The notes beneath the pieces were generated by a model that was not told the origin of the DNA, did no database searches, and saw nothing but the letters and a program-made list of their open reading frames with translations. Below, piece after piece: positions 48,017 through 60,596 of a stretch of 64,000 nucleotides of DNA. The number at the start of each line of letters is the position of its first letter. Positions within the stretch are counted from its first letter, which is position 1. The translations under genes were made by a program, and so were the position numbers. Source of the stretch: Citrus sinensis (taxonomy: Eukaryota; Streptophyta; Magnoliopsida; Sapindales; Rutaceae); the NCBI RefSeq assembly GCF_022201045.2, contig NC_068561.1, positions 25,054,501 through 25,118,500 on the forward strand, written 5' to 3'.

Positions 48017-48669
48017 ATAAAGTTAAGGGCGACATTAGGTATAGGCGAATTAGGTAATCGCCTAAGGTCCTATATGTTGGAAATTCCTCATTGTGGCCAT
48101 CAAGTCCTTATATGTTAGAAGACCCCTTCTTTTGTATTTTTTTATATATTTAAATTAATATTTTAAAACTTACTTATGATAAGAAAGCCTATTTTTAGGC
48201 TTTTTTTAATTGATAATTATTTTACAATTAAGTCTTTTTTACACAAATTTTATATTTGATAACCTTAACATTAAAGAGCTGTAAAATTAAGTCATTATTA
48301 GGTTTTTCAAGAAAAATATTAAAAAAATCTGTATCTATTAAAAAAATCAAGATTATTTAATATTATAAAATTTCTTGCACTTTTCTCTTTAAAGAAAACT
48401 ATTGCATTTATTGGCTCACTTTTGAAGGAAAAAAAATAGTTTCTTGAAATAATAGTCTAAGGGAATTAAAAAAAAATTCTTAATTACTTTTTTTTTTAAT
48501 TTCTTACCATCTTATTGGTTGTCGATATTCAATATGTAATTAAAAATTGATTACATTTTAAGCCTTTTTTATGTTTCTTTGAGTGTTAAAACTACTAAAT
48601 ATAAGCAGGCCTCATAAAAATAGTTCGCCTAAAGCCTTTAGTACTCTAGAGCTGGCCTTGCATAAAGTT
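48017..48669. mobile_element. hAT-like MITE inserted in the pectate lyase pseudogene
   Basis: The insert 48025-48661 is flanked by the 8-bp direct repeat ATAAAGTT at 48017-48024 and 48662-48669, the duplication size of hAT elements. Its ends AAGGGCGAC and GGCCTTGC are short imperfect inverted repeats. The pectate lyase reading resumes on the other side. There is no coding capacity. Confidence 0.72.
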
Positions 48670-49292
48670 GTCAAAAATGCTTCAAATGATAGGCAATAAG
48701 ACCATCGATGGTCGCGGAGTGGATGTACATAATGCACATGGAGGTGGAATTGGTACACATCAAGTGAAAAATGTGATCATTCATGAACTTCATATTCATA
48801 ATATTGTTCATGTTCATGGAAGTGGCGATGGAGATGGGATTTCAATATATGGTTCATCAAATATTTAGGTTGACCATGTTTCAATATCCGAATGCCACAA
48901 TGGGCTCATTAATGCTACTCAAGGATCTATTGCCATCACCATTTCAAACAGCCACTTCATCAAGCATGATAAGATAATTAATTAATTAATCTTTATAGCA
49001 TAATTATAGTTTTATATTCTAGTCTTTTTAAAATTGTACAATTTTAGTGCCTTTTCATGATAAGCTCTAAATACGACCTGAATAGGTAGTACTAAACTGT
49101 AGTAGGGAAACTATATGAATAATCTAATTTTAATTAAGCTAAATTATAGGTTAACAATAAAAAGATTATTTATTCAAGTTGTAGGCGTGCTTTAATTTTA
49201 TAGGTGATACTGCTAAGTGCAAGCGATACTTTTGAGGAAGATAAAAAGATGCAAATGAGAATCACATATAACCATTTTGATAAGGAATTGAT

Positions 49293-49742
49293 TTATGGTG
49301 TGTTTACTTCATGGAATGGGGAATGTGAATGAAACTCATGTTTACTTGGCAAAATATAATTTGAGAATGGGAATAAAATTTGTGGGTCCCACACAATTTG
49401 GGAATAAGGAATGGGAATCCCATTCTCATGGGGGGGTTGGGAATGAAAATGAGGGAGAGGGAATGAGAATGAAATATGTGTTTACTTTTGTATCCCTCTA
49501 ATTTTTTCATATTTCCCAAATTACCCTCATTCAAATCTCATTCAAATCACAATTACTTTTATTATTTTAAATGCCATTAATAATAATAATAATTATTATT
49601 ATTAAATTTTATTAAATTTATTATTTTAGTTATTATTAATTATTTTTATTAATATTATCATTATTAACAATAAAAATAATGATAAAAAATAATTAATTTA
49701 TCATTATTAACAATATTATCATTATTGTTGTTGTTGTTGTTG

Positions 49743-49788
<46 letters not shown>

Positions 49789-50582
49789 AAATAATAATAA
49801 CAATAATTAATAATAACTAAAATAATAAAGTTAATAAAATTTAATAAGAATAATAATAATGTAATTTTCATTATCTAGATATAAAAATGATATTAATTAA
49901 AAATAATAATAATAAATGTTAATAATGATAATATTAATAAAAATAATAATAATAAATGTTAATAATGATAATATTAATAAAAATAATAATAAAAATAATT
50001 AATAGTAACTAAAATAATAAAGTTAATAAAATTTAATAATCATAATAATAATAATAAATTTTAATAATGATAATATTAATAAAAATAATAATAACAATAA
50101 TTAATAATAACTAAAATAATAAAGTTATTAAAATTTAATAATAATAAATGTTAATAATGATAATATTAATAAAATAATATTAACAATAATTAATAACAAC
50201 TAAAATAATAAAATTAATAAAATTTAATAATAATAATATAATAGTAATAATAATAATAATAACAACAACAATAATGATAATATTGTTAATAATGATAAAT
50301 TAATTATTTTTATTAATTATTGATGTTATGGTATTTTGGTAAATTGATTCTCATTCCCTTTCTTCATTCCCATTTATTTTGTTAAATAAACACATCAATG
50401 ACATTCCAGCACATTCTCATTTCTATTTATTTTTGCTAAGTAAACATTGAAATCTCATTCCCATTCCTCATTTTCATTCCAGCTCATTCATATTCCCAGC
50501 CCATTCTCATTCCAGCCCATTTCTATTCCCAGTTCATTCTCATTCCACCATATTCTCATTCGTTGAAGTAAACGCACCATTA
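49293..50582. mobile_element. PIF/Harbinger-like element inserted in the pectate lyase pseudogene
   Basis: The insert 49296-50579 has ends TGGTGTGTTTACTTC and GAAGTAAACGCACCA, which are inverted repeats with one mismatch, and a TTA duplication at 49293-49295 and 50580-50582. TTA/TAA target duplications are typical of PIF/Harbinger and Tourist elements. Subterminal zones are rich in GGGAATGNGAATG-type repeats in opposite orientations. The middle (49560-50330) is nearly pure A/T with (TTA)n/(TAA)n and a TTG run, itself made of inverted and direct repeats. No transposase is present. Confidence 0.8.
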
Positions 50583-50949
50583 AAGAATACCATGCATCAT
50601 ATTTGACTTCGTTCATGTTATGAACAATGATCACACTCATTGGAAAATATATGCACTTGGTGACCTCAAAAACCAATAATTATTAGCCAGGGTAACAAGT
50701 TCATTGCTTTATACAATGATTATGCCAAACAGGTGACAATGAGAGATGCTAGCTCTAAATATGATGAAATACAAAGATCAGAGGGAGATATTCGACAATG
50801 GGGCTTTCTTTAATCAATCTGGTGACCCAAGTTGGAAGATATTATTCCATATTGAGAATGAGACGATTAAAGCGAAGCTAAGAGCATATGTTGAATGGTT
50901 CATTCGCTTTGTTGGTGCACTTAAATGCTCTCTTGTGAAAGAGTGCTAG

Positions 50950-51578
50950 CAACCCATTTTGTGTTATATAATCAAATGAAGCCTAAAATTAATCTTAATT
51001 TATAGGACTGGGGAACTCAATGGAAGAATTTTGCTTGTCAATCTTTATGTACAGTTTAATTGTGGGTGAAAAATTTAAAGTAGTCAGAAGATTATTGTAA
51101 GAAATTAGTGGTCTACCTAGACTAGGTTAATTACTGCTGAGTAAAATCCATCTAGGCAAAAGAAATTGTTTTCTTAGCCAGCAAGTGCGGAGCCATTGTC
51201 ACCAAAAGAAAATTGTTTTCTTAGCTAAAATAAAGAACCGATAAAGAGACAACTTATTGAAAAAGAGGAAGCAACAAGCTGCCACGCTTGAAAGAGTCAA
51301 AATAGGTCACTTAAAGCAGTTGGGACCATTTAGCCCTATCTAACACATTAGCTGCTATAGGACTAGTTGGAGCTTTTCCTTCCTTAGGCAAGGATATTCT
51401 TGTCTTTTTTTACCTATGGTAGTTATAAGCCTTTGAAGCATGCCTATAAAATAAGTTGGCTTTTTATTCATGTGATTTCTCAACACATAGATGTGTTGGA
51501 ATTTGGCAAGTTGGTTCAGCTAACTTGTAGTCGCCGACCACCGCTAGCTTTACATCTAATCACTTTTCTTTATTTTCG
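50950..51578. other. Spacer between pectate lyase pseudogene and solo LTR
   Basis: No gene or element recognised. Confidence 0.5.
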
Positions 51579-52881
51579 CAAGATGTTGTGAAAAATTTTA
51601 ATATACTCGCAAACACACGAATCTAGAAATAGAATAGTGGTAACGATGTCGAACCCACAAAGATTGTTATAAATTGAAAAGTCTAAATTAAATCTAAAAT
51701 TAATATTAATCCTAACCTAGTTGAGCAATTTGAATTTTTAAGAGAATAAAAATAATTAAATTAAGAAAAAAATTAAAGCAAATGAGAAATCAATAAGACA
51801 AAATTTACCAAGGTTTCGAAATCCATCACTATTCAACTATTAATTATCTAATTATTAATTAATCCTCAAATTTAGAGTGACAACTCGAAATCAATCTATA
51901 TCATCTCATAAATATAACAATTAAACCCAATTAAAATTATTCTTGTGTAGGTTTCTTTTTCCGCTTAACAGTATGATATCTAAGCATCCCATGTAAACAT
52001 ATTAAATAACAAAAAGTCAAAGTTTTCTTAAGCGCTCTGCGTAAACAATTTAATGAAAGACACAGAATCAAAGATAATCATATATAAACTTTATAGACCC
52101 AAGCATAGATTTAATCGAATATTAATCCTAACAATTAATAATACATGACAGAATTGGTGAAAAGATTTAATAACATCCAACTAATCATGTGAAATAAGAA
52201 CCATAAATATTAAAGCGCACATGTAGCGAATTAATTAAATAAAAAGATAATTATTTCATTAAATAGGGTTTCATCCTTAACCGTAGTATAAGAAAATTAG
52301 TTAGACATACTTGAATTGGGAGCTACAAAAGAAATAAAATCAACCCTAGAAATATTTAACTGCTGCAGCCTTCATTTTCTTCTCTGCCGAATTGCGTCTG
52401 CACTATTTTTTTCTTCCTGGCGGCTGCCCTTCTTTCAAAAGCCAAAGGCTTGCTTATATAGTCTTCAAAATGGGCCTCACCTTGTCAATTCTAAAGCCGA
52501 AAGGCTTTGCATTTTATTTGTTTTGCTTCACTCACGTGCTGGGCACTTAGAATTGCAATATGATTCCTTTTTTCCATTTATGAAACCCAAGTACGGGTCC
52601 CTTTTTAAAGCTAAAATCAATTTCTCTCATTTGTCTGCATGTGCATGATGAATTAACTTGTTGAATTCAGTTCCTTGGCTTGATTTCCACATGCATGTAT
52701 GTCTAATTGCTTCCAAAAATCAATTAATCTTTAATGCTTCCAAAATTAAGCTCTTTTATGCCCTTTTTATCCATAATCTCAAAGTAATTCCCTATTCAAT
52801 AAAAAAAATAAGAAATAAAAATAACTAATAAATATATAATAAAAGGGTAAAATATGTATACAAATTATGTTCATCACAAGA
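51579..52881 (-). mobile_element. Solo gypsy LTR
   Basis: The LTR is 51584-52876 (1,293 bp), beginning TGTTGTGAAAAATTTT and ending GTTCATCA on the plus strand. It is flanked by the 5-bp duplication CAAGA at 51579-51583 and 52877-52881. The minus-strand orientation is inferred from the second copy, where the primer-binding site adjoins the 59304 end. No internal sequence is present on either side, so this is a solo LTR left by LTR-LTR recombination. It sits about 0.67 kb upstream of the pectate lyase ATG. Confidence 0.88.
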
Positions 52882-55800
52882 TAAGTAAAACTCCTAAAAT
52901 CACTTCTCCCTAGATCCAAACTCCTTCTAGTAACCTCACTTCTTCCATTCTTTCTAAAGCTCCACGGAAAGTAAAAACATGCAATACACCTCGATTACGA
53001 ATTTATTATGTTTAGCTAGGTTTCTTACCTTGCCCAAAATTTAGTTAAAACGACACATTCTTTTTTTTTTATAAAAAATGAGAATAGGCAGCCATAATTA
53101 AGTTCATGGCTTAGTCGTTAGATTACTATTTTTGTGGGCATAATAAATTGGTCATTTGGAAGAGCGTTTAGAATAAGAATAAATATTTTAGTATTTTTTT
53201 TTACTTTAAATTACAATACAAAGCATTGCATTTTTTATTTTTTATTTAAAGTTTGACTAATTCTGTGATTTATTAAATCCTAATAATTCTAATAATAATG
53301 ATATTGAGATTTATTCGTCCAATTAAATAGGATCTTAATTACTGTGTTATACTACAACCGTGAAGTGAATTTGGCTCTCCTCTTTCTGCGCAGCAATAAG
53401 AACTTAGAGCCATAAATTTTTTTTCTCAAAATCAATATATAAACACATGATCCACATTGCATCAAATCACAAGCAAAAAGTTCAATCCTACATACCTCGA
53501 ACTTTTGTACATTAGAATAAAACATTTGAAAAAGAAAGTAAAAATGGAGCTAGCTAGGCTAAAATTAATCTTTCTTTTCTCTTTTATCATTTTGATCCCT
53601 TGCCTATCGGCTATCGCCGAGGCCGACGAGGTATGGAGGCGACGAGCTGAAGAAGCCATGCAGACCACTGAGCAGTACTATGATCCTGACCCTGTAGCTG
53701 TTGCCAGCAACTTGAACATGAAAGTTCAGGAGTATGTGAATAACAATACTAATACTAAAAACCCGTACCTGTCGGCATTAGCATGTTTCAAAATATAGAT
53801 TTTAAACTAGATTATTCTATTTAATTTTAATTTAAAAAGGTGAAAAACGTTAGCAATAAAATATAATACATCCTATTAATGTTTTAAAGTTAGATATATA
53901 TGGATATGAAATTTATAGAAATTTTTTATGGGTTGCAGCTTGTCAAAGCAGACTGCTGCCAGAAGGGGCTTGTTGAATGCAGAATCAGGGCAATGTGAGG
54001 CAACAAACCCAATTGACAAATGTTGGCGTTGCAAAGAGAACTGGGCAGAAGATCGGCAGGCGCTAGCAGGTTGCGCGCTTGGTTTCGGCAGTAAAGCTAC
54101 CGGAGGAAAAGGTGGAAAAATTTATGAGGTGACTGATTCTTCTGACAATAATATGGAGAACCCTAAGGTTGGTACTTTACGCCATGCAGTGATCCAAAAA
54201 GAACCTTTATGGATCATCTTTGCCAAGGACATGAACATCAAGTTGCAACAAGAATTGGTTGTCCAGGGTAACAAGACCATTGATGGGCGTGGAGCCAATG
54301 TACACATTGCCAATGGAGCTGGAATTAGGCTACAGTTTGTGCAAAATGTCATCATTCATGGGATTCATATTCATAACATTTCTCCTGCCAGTGGTGGTAT
54401 GATTAGGGATTCTGTGGATCATGTGGGAAATAGAGGTCCAAGTGATGGGGACGCTGTTTCAGTATTTGGTTCGTCAAATATTTGGCTTGATCATCTTACA
54501 TTATCTAAAGCCCAAGATGGGCTCATTGATGCCATTCAAGGATCTACAGCCATCACCATTTCAAACTGCCACCTCTCAAACCATGACAAGGTGACTATAA
54601 TTTAATTAAATGTTGACTTTACATGACGTAGCTCAGGTCATCATCAAACGTAAATTCAAACTTTTGATCTATTATAAGCCATGTTGTGCTATAAAATTTT
54701 GCAGGCAATTTTGCTAGGTGCAACCGATACGTTCACGGAAGATAAAAAGATGCAAGTGACTGTAGCATTCAACCGCTTTGATAAGGGATTGGTGCAAAGA
54801 ATGCCATGCATCAGATTTGGTTTCGCTCATGTTGTGAACAATGATTACAATCAATGGGAAATGTATGCAATTGGTGGTCTCAAAGGCCCCACCATTCTTA
54901 GCCAGGGTAATAGGTTCTTTGCCTCAGATAACAAGAATGCCAAAGAGGTAATGTATTTTCTACAAGAGACAAGGTCCTTTATTGATTAGAGTTCACTTAA
55001 TGTATAAACAATATTTTTCAATAAACGTACAAAAGACATAAAGTTCGTATCTAAAGAGAATCCAGGCTGCGCACGTAATGAATTAATCTTTATTATTTAT
55101 TTGCATGCAGGTGACAAAGAGAATGGACTGCAGCCCTGAAGAAGGGAATGGTTGGATATGGAGATCAGAGGGAGATGTATTCTTGAATGGGGCTTACTTC
55201 AATGCATCCGGTGACCCGAAAAAGCAAATCAAATACGAACTGAATGATGTGATTAAACCAGCGCCAGGAACAGAAGTTCAGAGGATCACAAAATTTGCTG
55301 GGGCACTTGTCTGCAAGCCAGGCCAGCAATGTTAATTTACTAGATTTTTGGCATTGATAGAGAAACAGTGACCTAGCCATAGCCTAAGGCTAGCTCACTG
55401 CTATTGGTTAAAAATGATGGCCAAAATATTAGACAGAAAATTGGGACGGAAAATGAGAGGAGGAAGAAAATAAATGAATAGTAATCCTCTCATTTAGTCC
55501 AATTTTTTCATGGATTTGGTTAGTTTCTATAACCATATCCAACATTAAGGCTTTTTTTTTGTCCAATGCAATCAATCAACGTGTTTGATGTGCTTATTCA
55601 TAATGGTAACCGTGTTTCTTTATTGGATGTACAAAATTAATAAATTTTTTCATTATTTAATAGTTAATCATTACCATTGATAATTAATTTGTTTGTTTAA
55701 TTAATTACTTTGTGAGTGCTACTTCTTTTCATTAGGGAAAATTTTATAATACCGTGATTAAAATTACAGCATGAATGTCATGATAAACATAAATTTTGTA

Positions 55801-56280
55801 AATTATATATAAAACCTAGTAAATAGAAAGGAAAAGACGTAAACTAATATAAAAGTGGTAAATTGATGTTTTAAAATTACAAACACTTGTAAGAATATTA
55901 TAAAACTTGTAAATCAACATTAAAGTAAAACAACATTAAACAAAAAATAGTTTATCAATTTGATTTAATTAAAGAAAAGCCACTCCTCAATTGAAAATAA
56001 AAAAATTGTTATGAAAACAATTGGAATAAGTTTTATTGAATTTGTCTAACCATAATTTCGGTATTCATTTTACAAATACATAATTTTTTTAATTTTTATC
56101 ATAGTTTTTTTCTTAATTTTCTATCATAGTATTGTTCACTACATACGTTAATTAAGCAAAATTATTTTTATGTGGATTAAGCTAAAAAAGAAGAACGTAT
56201 TCTTATGTTACTAGACATATATGATATATTAATAAAATTGGATTTGATTTTATGTTTTATACATACTTCATATAATTTCA
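51584..56280 (+). repeat. Tandem segmental duplication, first unit (visible paired part)
   Basis: Every position matches position +7,720 to the end of the window. From about 51905 rightward the two copies differ at only a handful of bases (for example near 52268, 52327, 55482 and 55543). The first ~315 bp differ at about 20 positions. Confidence 0.95.
53544..55335 (+). CDS. Pectate lyase (pollen-type, Amb a 1/LAT59-like), copy A
   Basis: Exons 53544-53764, 53939-54590, 54705-54947 and 55111-55335 join in frame to 446 residues, the normal family size. A signal peptide ([20 protein letters not shown]...) precedes the N-terminal pectate lyase domain with [19 protein letters not shown]. The beta-helix core has [15 protein letters not shown], the calcium-site Asp residues in [19 protein letters not shown] and [19 protein letters not shown], and the catalytic region [17 protein letters not shown]. 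There the Arg residues of the R-x-P-x-x-R motif are kept, but the usual second Arg is Cys. Pectate lyases cleave de-esterified pectin in cell walls by beta-elimination. Resemblance of the C-terminus to pollen allergen-type lyases suggests pollen or style use, which is inference. It encodes the same protein as copy B. Confidence 0.95.
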
Positions 56281-57289
56281 ATTTTTCATTTTTTACTTGT
56301 ACTTAAAGATCATTTGGAATTACTGTCGGGGGCTTTTGGAAAGATACAAAATACCTTATCTTACAAACAACCTTGAAAACACGAAAATAATAGTTTTTCG
56401 AAATCCTATTTTGAGAATAAGTTTTATCCTTCATAATATTTTATGTACATCATCACATGTTTTACCTCAACTTAAACTATCATGTTCAATTTAGAAACAA
56501 AATTAGAAAATTTATAAGAAAATCATAATTAAAAAAGGGTTTTTATTTTACATTTGTAAGTTTTTATTTTTTCAATAATTCTTATACTAATCTACTTATT
56601 TTACCTTTTATTTACAATCCTTATATTTCATTTACGCAATTAATGTTTTGGTTTACACTTATTGTTGATTTACATGTTTTATATTATATTTTTTTATGTT
56701 AATTTACCATTCCTATGTTAATTTTTTTTTACCTTTTATTCAAAAGTTCTATGTTCCATTTTGCAAAATTTATGTTTTATTTTATTCTTAATATTGATTA
56801 CAAGATTTATATTATATTTTTATTTTTTAATTATTTGTTTACAATTAATATACTATTTTATCACTCTTATGTTAATTTACTTCTTTTTTGCTTTCATTTA
56901 CAAGTTTTATATTCTAATTAACAATCTATATTTTATCTTACACTTATTATCTGTTTGCAAGTTTTATATTGCATTTGTAAGTTTTTGTTTTGTTTACCAA
57001 TAATACACCAATTTACCACCCTATGTTAATTTACTTATTTACCCTCCATTTACAAATATTACGTCTTCTTTACATAATTTATGTTTTATTTTACACTTAA
57101 CATTGATTATAAGTTTTATGTTAAATTTATAATTTTTTATTTTTTTACTAATAATACGTTAATTTACCATTTCTATATTAATTTATTTGTTTTACCTCTC
57201 ATTTATAAAAGAAAAATACTAGAAAAGAAAAACAAATAATGAAAAAGAAACCTACTATTAAAATAAAACAAGAATGCAAAGATGGACTT
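55336..57289. repeat. AT-rich flank with a diverged tandem repeat
   Basis: Downstream of copy A. From about 56540 to 57220 a loose repeat of roughly 200 bp recurs about three times, built around TTAATTTAC, TTTACAAGTTTTATATT and TTTATGTTTTATTTTACACT. No gene was recognised. Confidence 0.6.
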
Positions 57290-57294
57290 AATTA

Positions 57295-57738
57295 ATCCTG
57301 ATAAACAAGATCATCTAAAAGTAGCTCATCGACTTCTGATGTTCTTAACTCTAACAATGGTTGTAATCTCTGACCATTGACTTTAAATAAATCACCATTT
57401 TTTGGATTTTCAATCTCAATTGCTCCATAAGGAAAGACAGTACGAACTATAAAAGGAGCAGACTATCGAGAACGTAACTTACCTGGAAAGAGATGCAATC
57501 GAGAATTATATAAAAGTATTTTATGACCTAGTGTAAAGGATTTTCTTAAAATATGCTTGTCGTGAAATATTTTCATTCGCTGCTTGTAAATCTTGGCATT
57601 CTCATATGCATAATTCATGATCTCTTCAAGTCTTGCTAGTTGTAATCTTCTCTTCGTGCACTCCTTTGGGATTAGAAATTGGTTGACTTGGAAATTTTCT
57701 TTTTCTCTCTCAGCTATCGTAGTTGTTAATTGACTCAA
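57295..57738 (-). pseudogene. Gypsy integrase C-terminal fragment
   Basis: Reads [31 protein letters not shown] and [17 protein letters not shown], then a stop, then VFPYGAIEIENPK and VNGQRLQPLLE. These are the closing blocks of plant gypsy polyproteins. The integrase catalytic core is absent. Confidence 0.85.
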
Positions 57739-58394
57739 TTGATGTTCAACCTTTAAAATTGCTTGAGTGTTCGACTGAAAGGTTTGTTGGGTTGACTGAA
57801 TGAATCTTTGAAGAGTATCCTCTAAAGAAGGTTTTCTTTGTTGAAGTGCGACAAATTAAGACATAAGTTATTCGGTAGAGGGATATACTTGGTTATGAGG
57901 GACAAATTCTTGATTGAGCATGTTAAATTGTTGCCCTCCTTAGTTTGACAAAGGTTGATTTTGTTTCCAAGAAAAATTAGGCGATTCCTCCAATTAGGAT
58001 TATATGTGGATGAATATGGACTATTGAAGGATTTTTCATACGATTGTAGGGCATGTACCTACTCAAAATAAGCCTCTGGATAGGCTAATAATAATGGACA
58101 ATTCTGTGCTGTATGAGATAAGTTAGAACAAAGAGCACAAACCTCATTAGCTACACTAGGATGGTGATTCATTGATTGGTTTAGAGCTAAGGCATCTACT
58201 TTCCTAGAAAGTGTAGTTATAGTGGATTTCACATTAAAATCATCTTTAACTGCATATAATCCCTTTCTAGAAACTTGAGATGATTTTTCCCTTTGATTTG
58301 AAAAATCCCACTGTTGAGAATTTTCAAAAAGTGAATTAAAGAAATCTCATGCAGCCCCTTCATGTAAGTTCAAAAATCTCTCACCATTCATAGA

Positions 58395-58976
58395 TTATAC
58401 CATATGATGATTCGACATGGTTAAACCGTTATAAAAGCATTGTATAAGTCTCCATTTCTCAAAACCATAGTGGGGACACTTGAGGAGTAAATCATTAAAT
58501 CTTTCCCAACACTCATAAAATTGTTCACCATCTCTTTGATAAAAATCACTTATCTCTCTCCTAAGGGCATTTGTTTTAGACATAGAAAAAAACTTGGTGA
58601 GGAACTTGTTACTTAATTCATCCCACGTTATAGACCTAGTAGGAAGTGAATTCAACTAAGCTTTCGCTTTGTCTTTTAATGAGAAAGGGAACATGCGAAG
58701 CTTAATTGACTCATCATTAAAATTTTGAAAACGACATGTAGAGCATCTGTCAAGAAATTCCTTAATGTGCAAATATGGGTCCTCTCTCTCTAGCCCATGG
58801 AAAGATGGTAAAAGCTGAATGACAGAGGGCTTACGTTCAAAGTGTGTTGTTGTAGTTTGTGGCAACACAATATAAGATGGTTGGTTGGCTGCAAGTGGTG
58901 AAAAATATTCTCTAAGGGTTTTCTCGGCTTGCACTAGTGGAAGTATTGGCAATAGTGTATTTGGGTCATCCATCAC
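58395..58976 (-). pseudogene. Gypsy gag-derived fragment
   Basis: Two abutting reading frames separated by one stop near 58656 encode a retrotransposon gag (capsid-type) domain with LPSFHGLEREDPYLHIKEFL, FPFSLKDKAKA, and LPTRSITWDELSNKFLTKFF, followed by FYECWERFNDLLLKCPHYGF. No intact zinc knuckle was seen downstream. Confidence 0.85.
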
Positions 58977-59282
58977 TTCTGAATAACTAGCTCGACTCCT
59001 ATCAATTTTTTACTCTCCTTTGACCAAGCGATTTGTTGAATCGCGTTCCCAAACACTCATAAACTAACTAGACAAAGAAGAAAAATTAAACAACAATAAT
59101 AAAAATAAACAAAATTTAAAATAAAAGAAATCAAACAACCAAACAATGAATTCAAAGAAAATATTAACTAATTTTTTTGTGTTTTTTATAAAAAATTAAA
59201 TAAATAAAATAAAAGACAACCTAAATTATAACTAGTAGAAGAATCAAATCAACCTAGATTAAACTGATTTTCTAGCACAATC

Positions 59283-59303
59283 CTCGGCAACAGCGCAAAA
59301 ACT
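59283..59303 (-). other. Retrotransposon primer-binding site, decayed
   Basis: On the minus strand the LTR end ...TTTTCACAACA is followed by AGTTTTTGCGCTGTTGCCGA. This resembles the TGGCGCCGTTGCCGGGGA motif common beside plant gypsy LTRs, with a few changes. Confidence 0.6.
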
Positions 59304-60596
59304 TGTTGTGAAAAATTTTAATATACTCGCAACCGCACGAATCTAGAGATAGAATAGTGGTAACGAGGTCAAACCCACAGGGATTGTTGTAAATTGAAAA
59401 GTCTAATTTAAATCTAAAATTAATATTAATCCTAACCTAGTTGAGCAATTTGAATTTTTAAGAGAATAAAAATAATTAAACTAAGAAAACAATTAAAGCA
59501 AATGAGAAATCAATAAGAAAAAATTTACTAAGGTTTCGGAATCCACCACTATTCAACTAGTAATTATCTAATTATTAATTAATCTCCAAATTTAGAGTGA
59601 CAACTCGAAATCAATCTATGTTATCTCATAAATATAACAATTAAACCCAATTAAAATTATTCTTGTGTAGGTTTCTTTTTCCGCTTAACAGTATGATATC
59701 TAAGCATCCCATGTAAACATATTAAATAACAAAAAGTCAAAGTTTTCTTAAGCGCTCTGCGTAAACAATTTAATGAAAGACACAGAATCAAAGATAATCA
59801 TATATAAACTTTATAGACCCAAGCATAGATTTAATCGAATATTAATCCTAACAATTAATAATACATGACAGAATTGGTGAAAAGATTTAATAACATCCAA
59901 CTAATCATGTGAAATAAGAACCATAAATATTAAAGCGCACATGTAGCGAATTAATTAAATAAAAAGATAATTATTTCATTGAATAGGGTTTCATCCTTAA
60001 CCGTAGTATAAGAAAATTAGTTAGACATACTTGAATTGGGAGCTACGAAAGAAATAAAATCAACCCTAGAAATATTTAACTGCTGCAGCCTTCATTTTCT
60101 TCTCTGCCGAATTGCGTCTGCACTATTTTTTTCTTCCTGGCGGCTGCCCTTCTTTCAAAAGCCAAAGGCTTGCTTATATAGTCTTCAAAATGGGCCTCAC
60201 CTTGTCAATTCTAAAGCCGAAAGGCTTTGCATTTTATTTGTTTTGCTTCACTCACGTGCTGGGCACTTAGAATTGCAATATGATTCCTTTTTTCCATTTA
60301 TGAAACCCAAGTACGGGTCCCTTTTTAAAGCTAAAATCAATTTCTCTCATTTGTCTGCATGTGCATGATGAATTAACTTGTTGAATTCAGTTCCTTGGCT
60401 TGATTTCCACATGCATGTATGTCTAATTGCTTCCAAAAATCAATTAATCTTTAATGCTTCCAAAATTAAGCTCTTTTATGCCCTTTTTATCCATAATCTC
60501 AAAGTAATTCCCTATTCAATAAAAAAAATAAGAAATAAAAATAACTAATAAATATATAATAAAAGGGTAAAATATGTATACAAATTATGTTCATCA
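59304..60596 (-). mobile_element. Gypsy LTR, second copy, joined to internal sequence
   Basis: Same 1,293 bp as the solo LTR at 51584. The low side adjoins the primer-binding site and gag remnant, so this is a 5' LTR in minus orientation. The high side is followed by CAAGATAAG, the flank of the solo LTR. It has a CAAGA only on one side. The first ~315 bp differ from the solo LTR at about 20 sites, while the rest differs at about two. Confidence 0.9.

Larger units (their letters stand above)
47381..50949 (+). pseudogene. Pectate lyase pseudogene split by two transposons
   Basis: It begins MELIRLSLIFYFFLATLVPC, a signal peptide like that of the intact genes downstream, but has a TAA after LWRRA and another stop soon after. 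Later parts are RVATNLIVWCWRCQNDW, FGKHATGGKHGPIYMVTDSS, GPLWIIFERNISIKL, then a 637-bp insertion, then [34 protein letters not shown] followed by TAG, LSASDTFEEDKKMQ, then a 1,284-bp insertion, then [20 protein letters not shown], and a last exon ending VGALKCSLVKEC. It lies in the same orientation upstream of the two intact copies and is an older paralogue. Confidence 0.92.
57290..59303 (-). mobile_element. Ty3/gypsy retrotransposon internal remnant
   Basis: On the minus strand, starting at the LTR: a primer-binding-like site at about 59283-59303, gag-derived coding at 58976-58395, degraded middle sequence, then the integrase C-terminal end at 57738-57295. Protease, reverse transcriptase and RNase H are missing. 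No LTR adjoins the 57290 side. The order gag-integrase agrees with a gypsy element read on the minus strand whose 5' LTR is 59304-60596. Confidence 0.82.
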
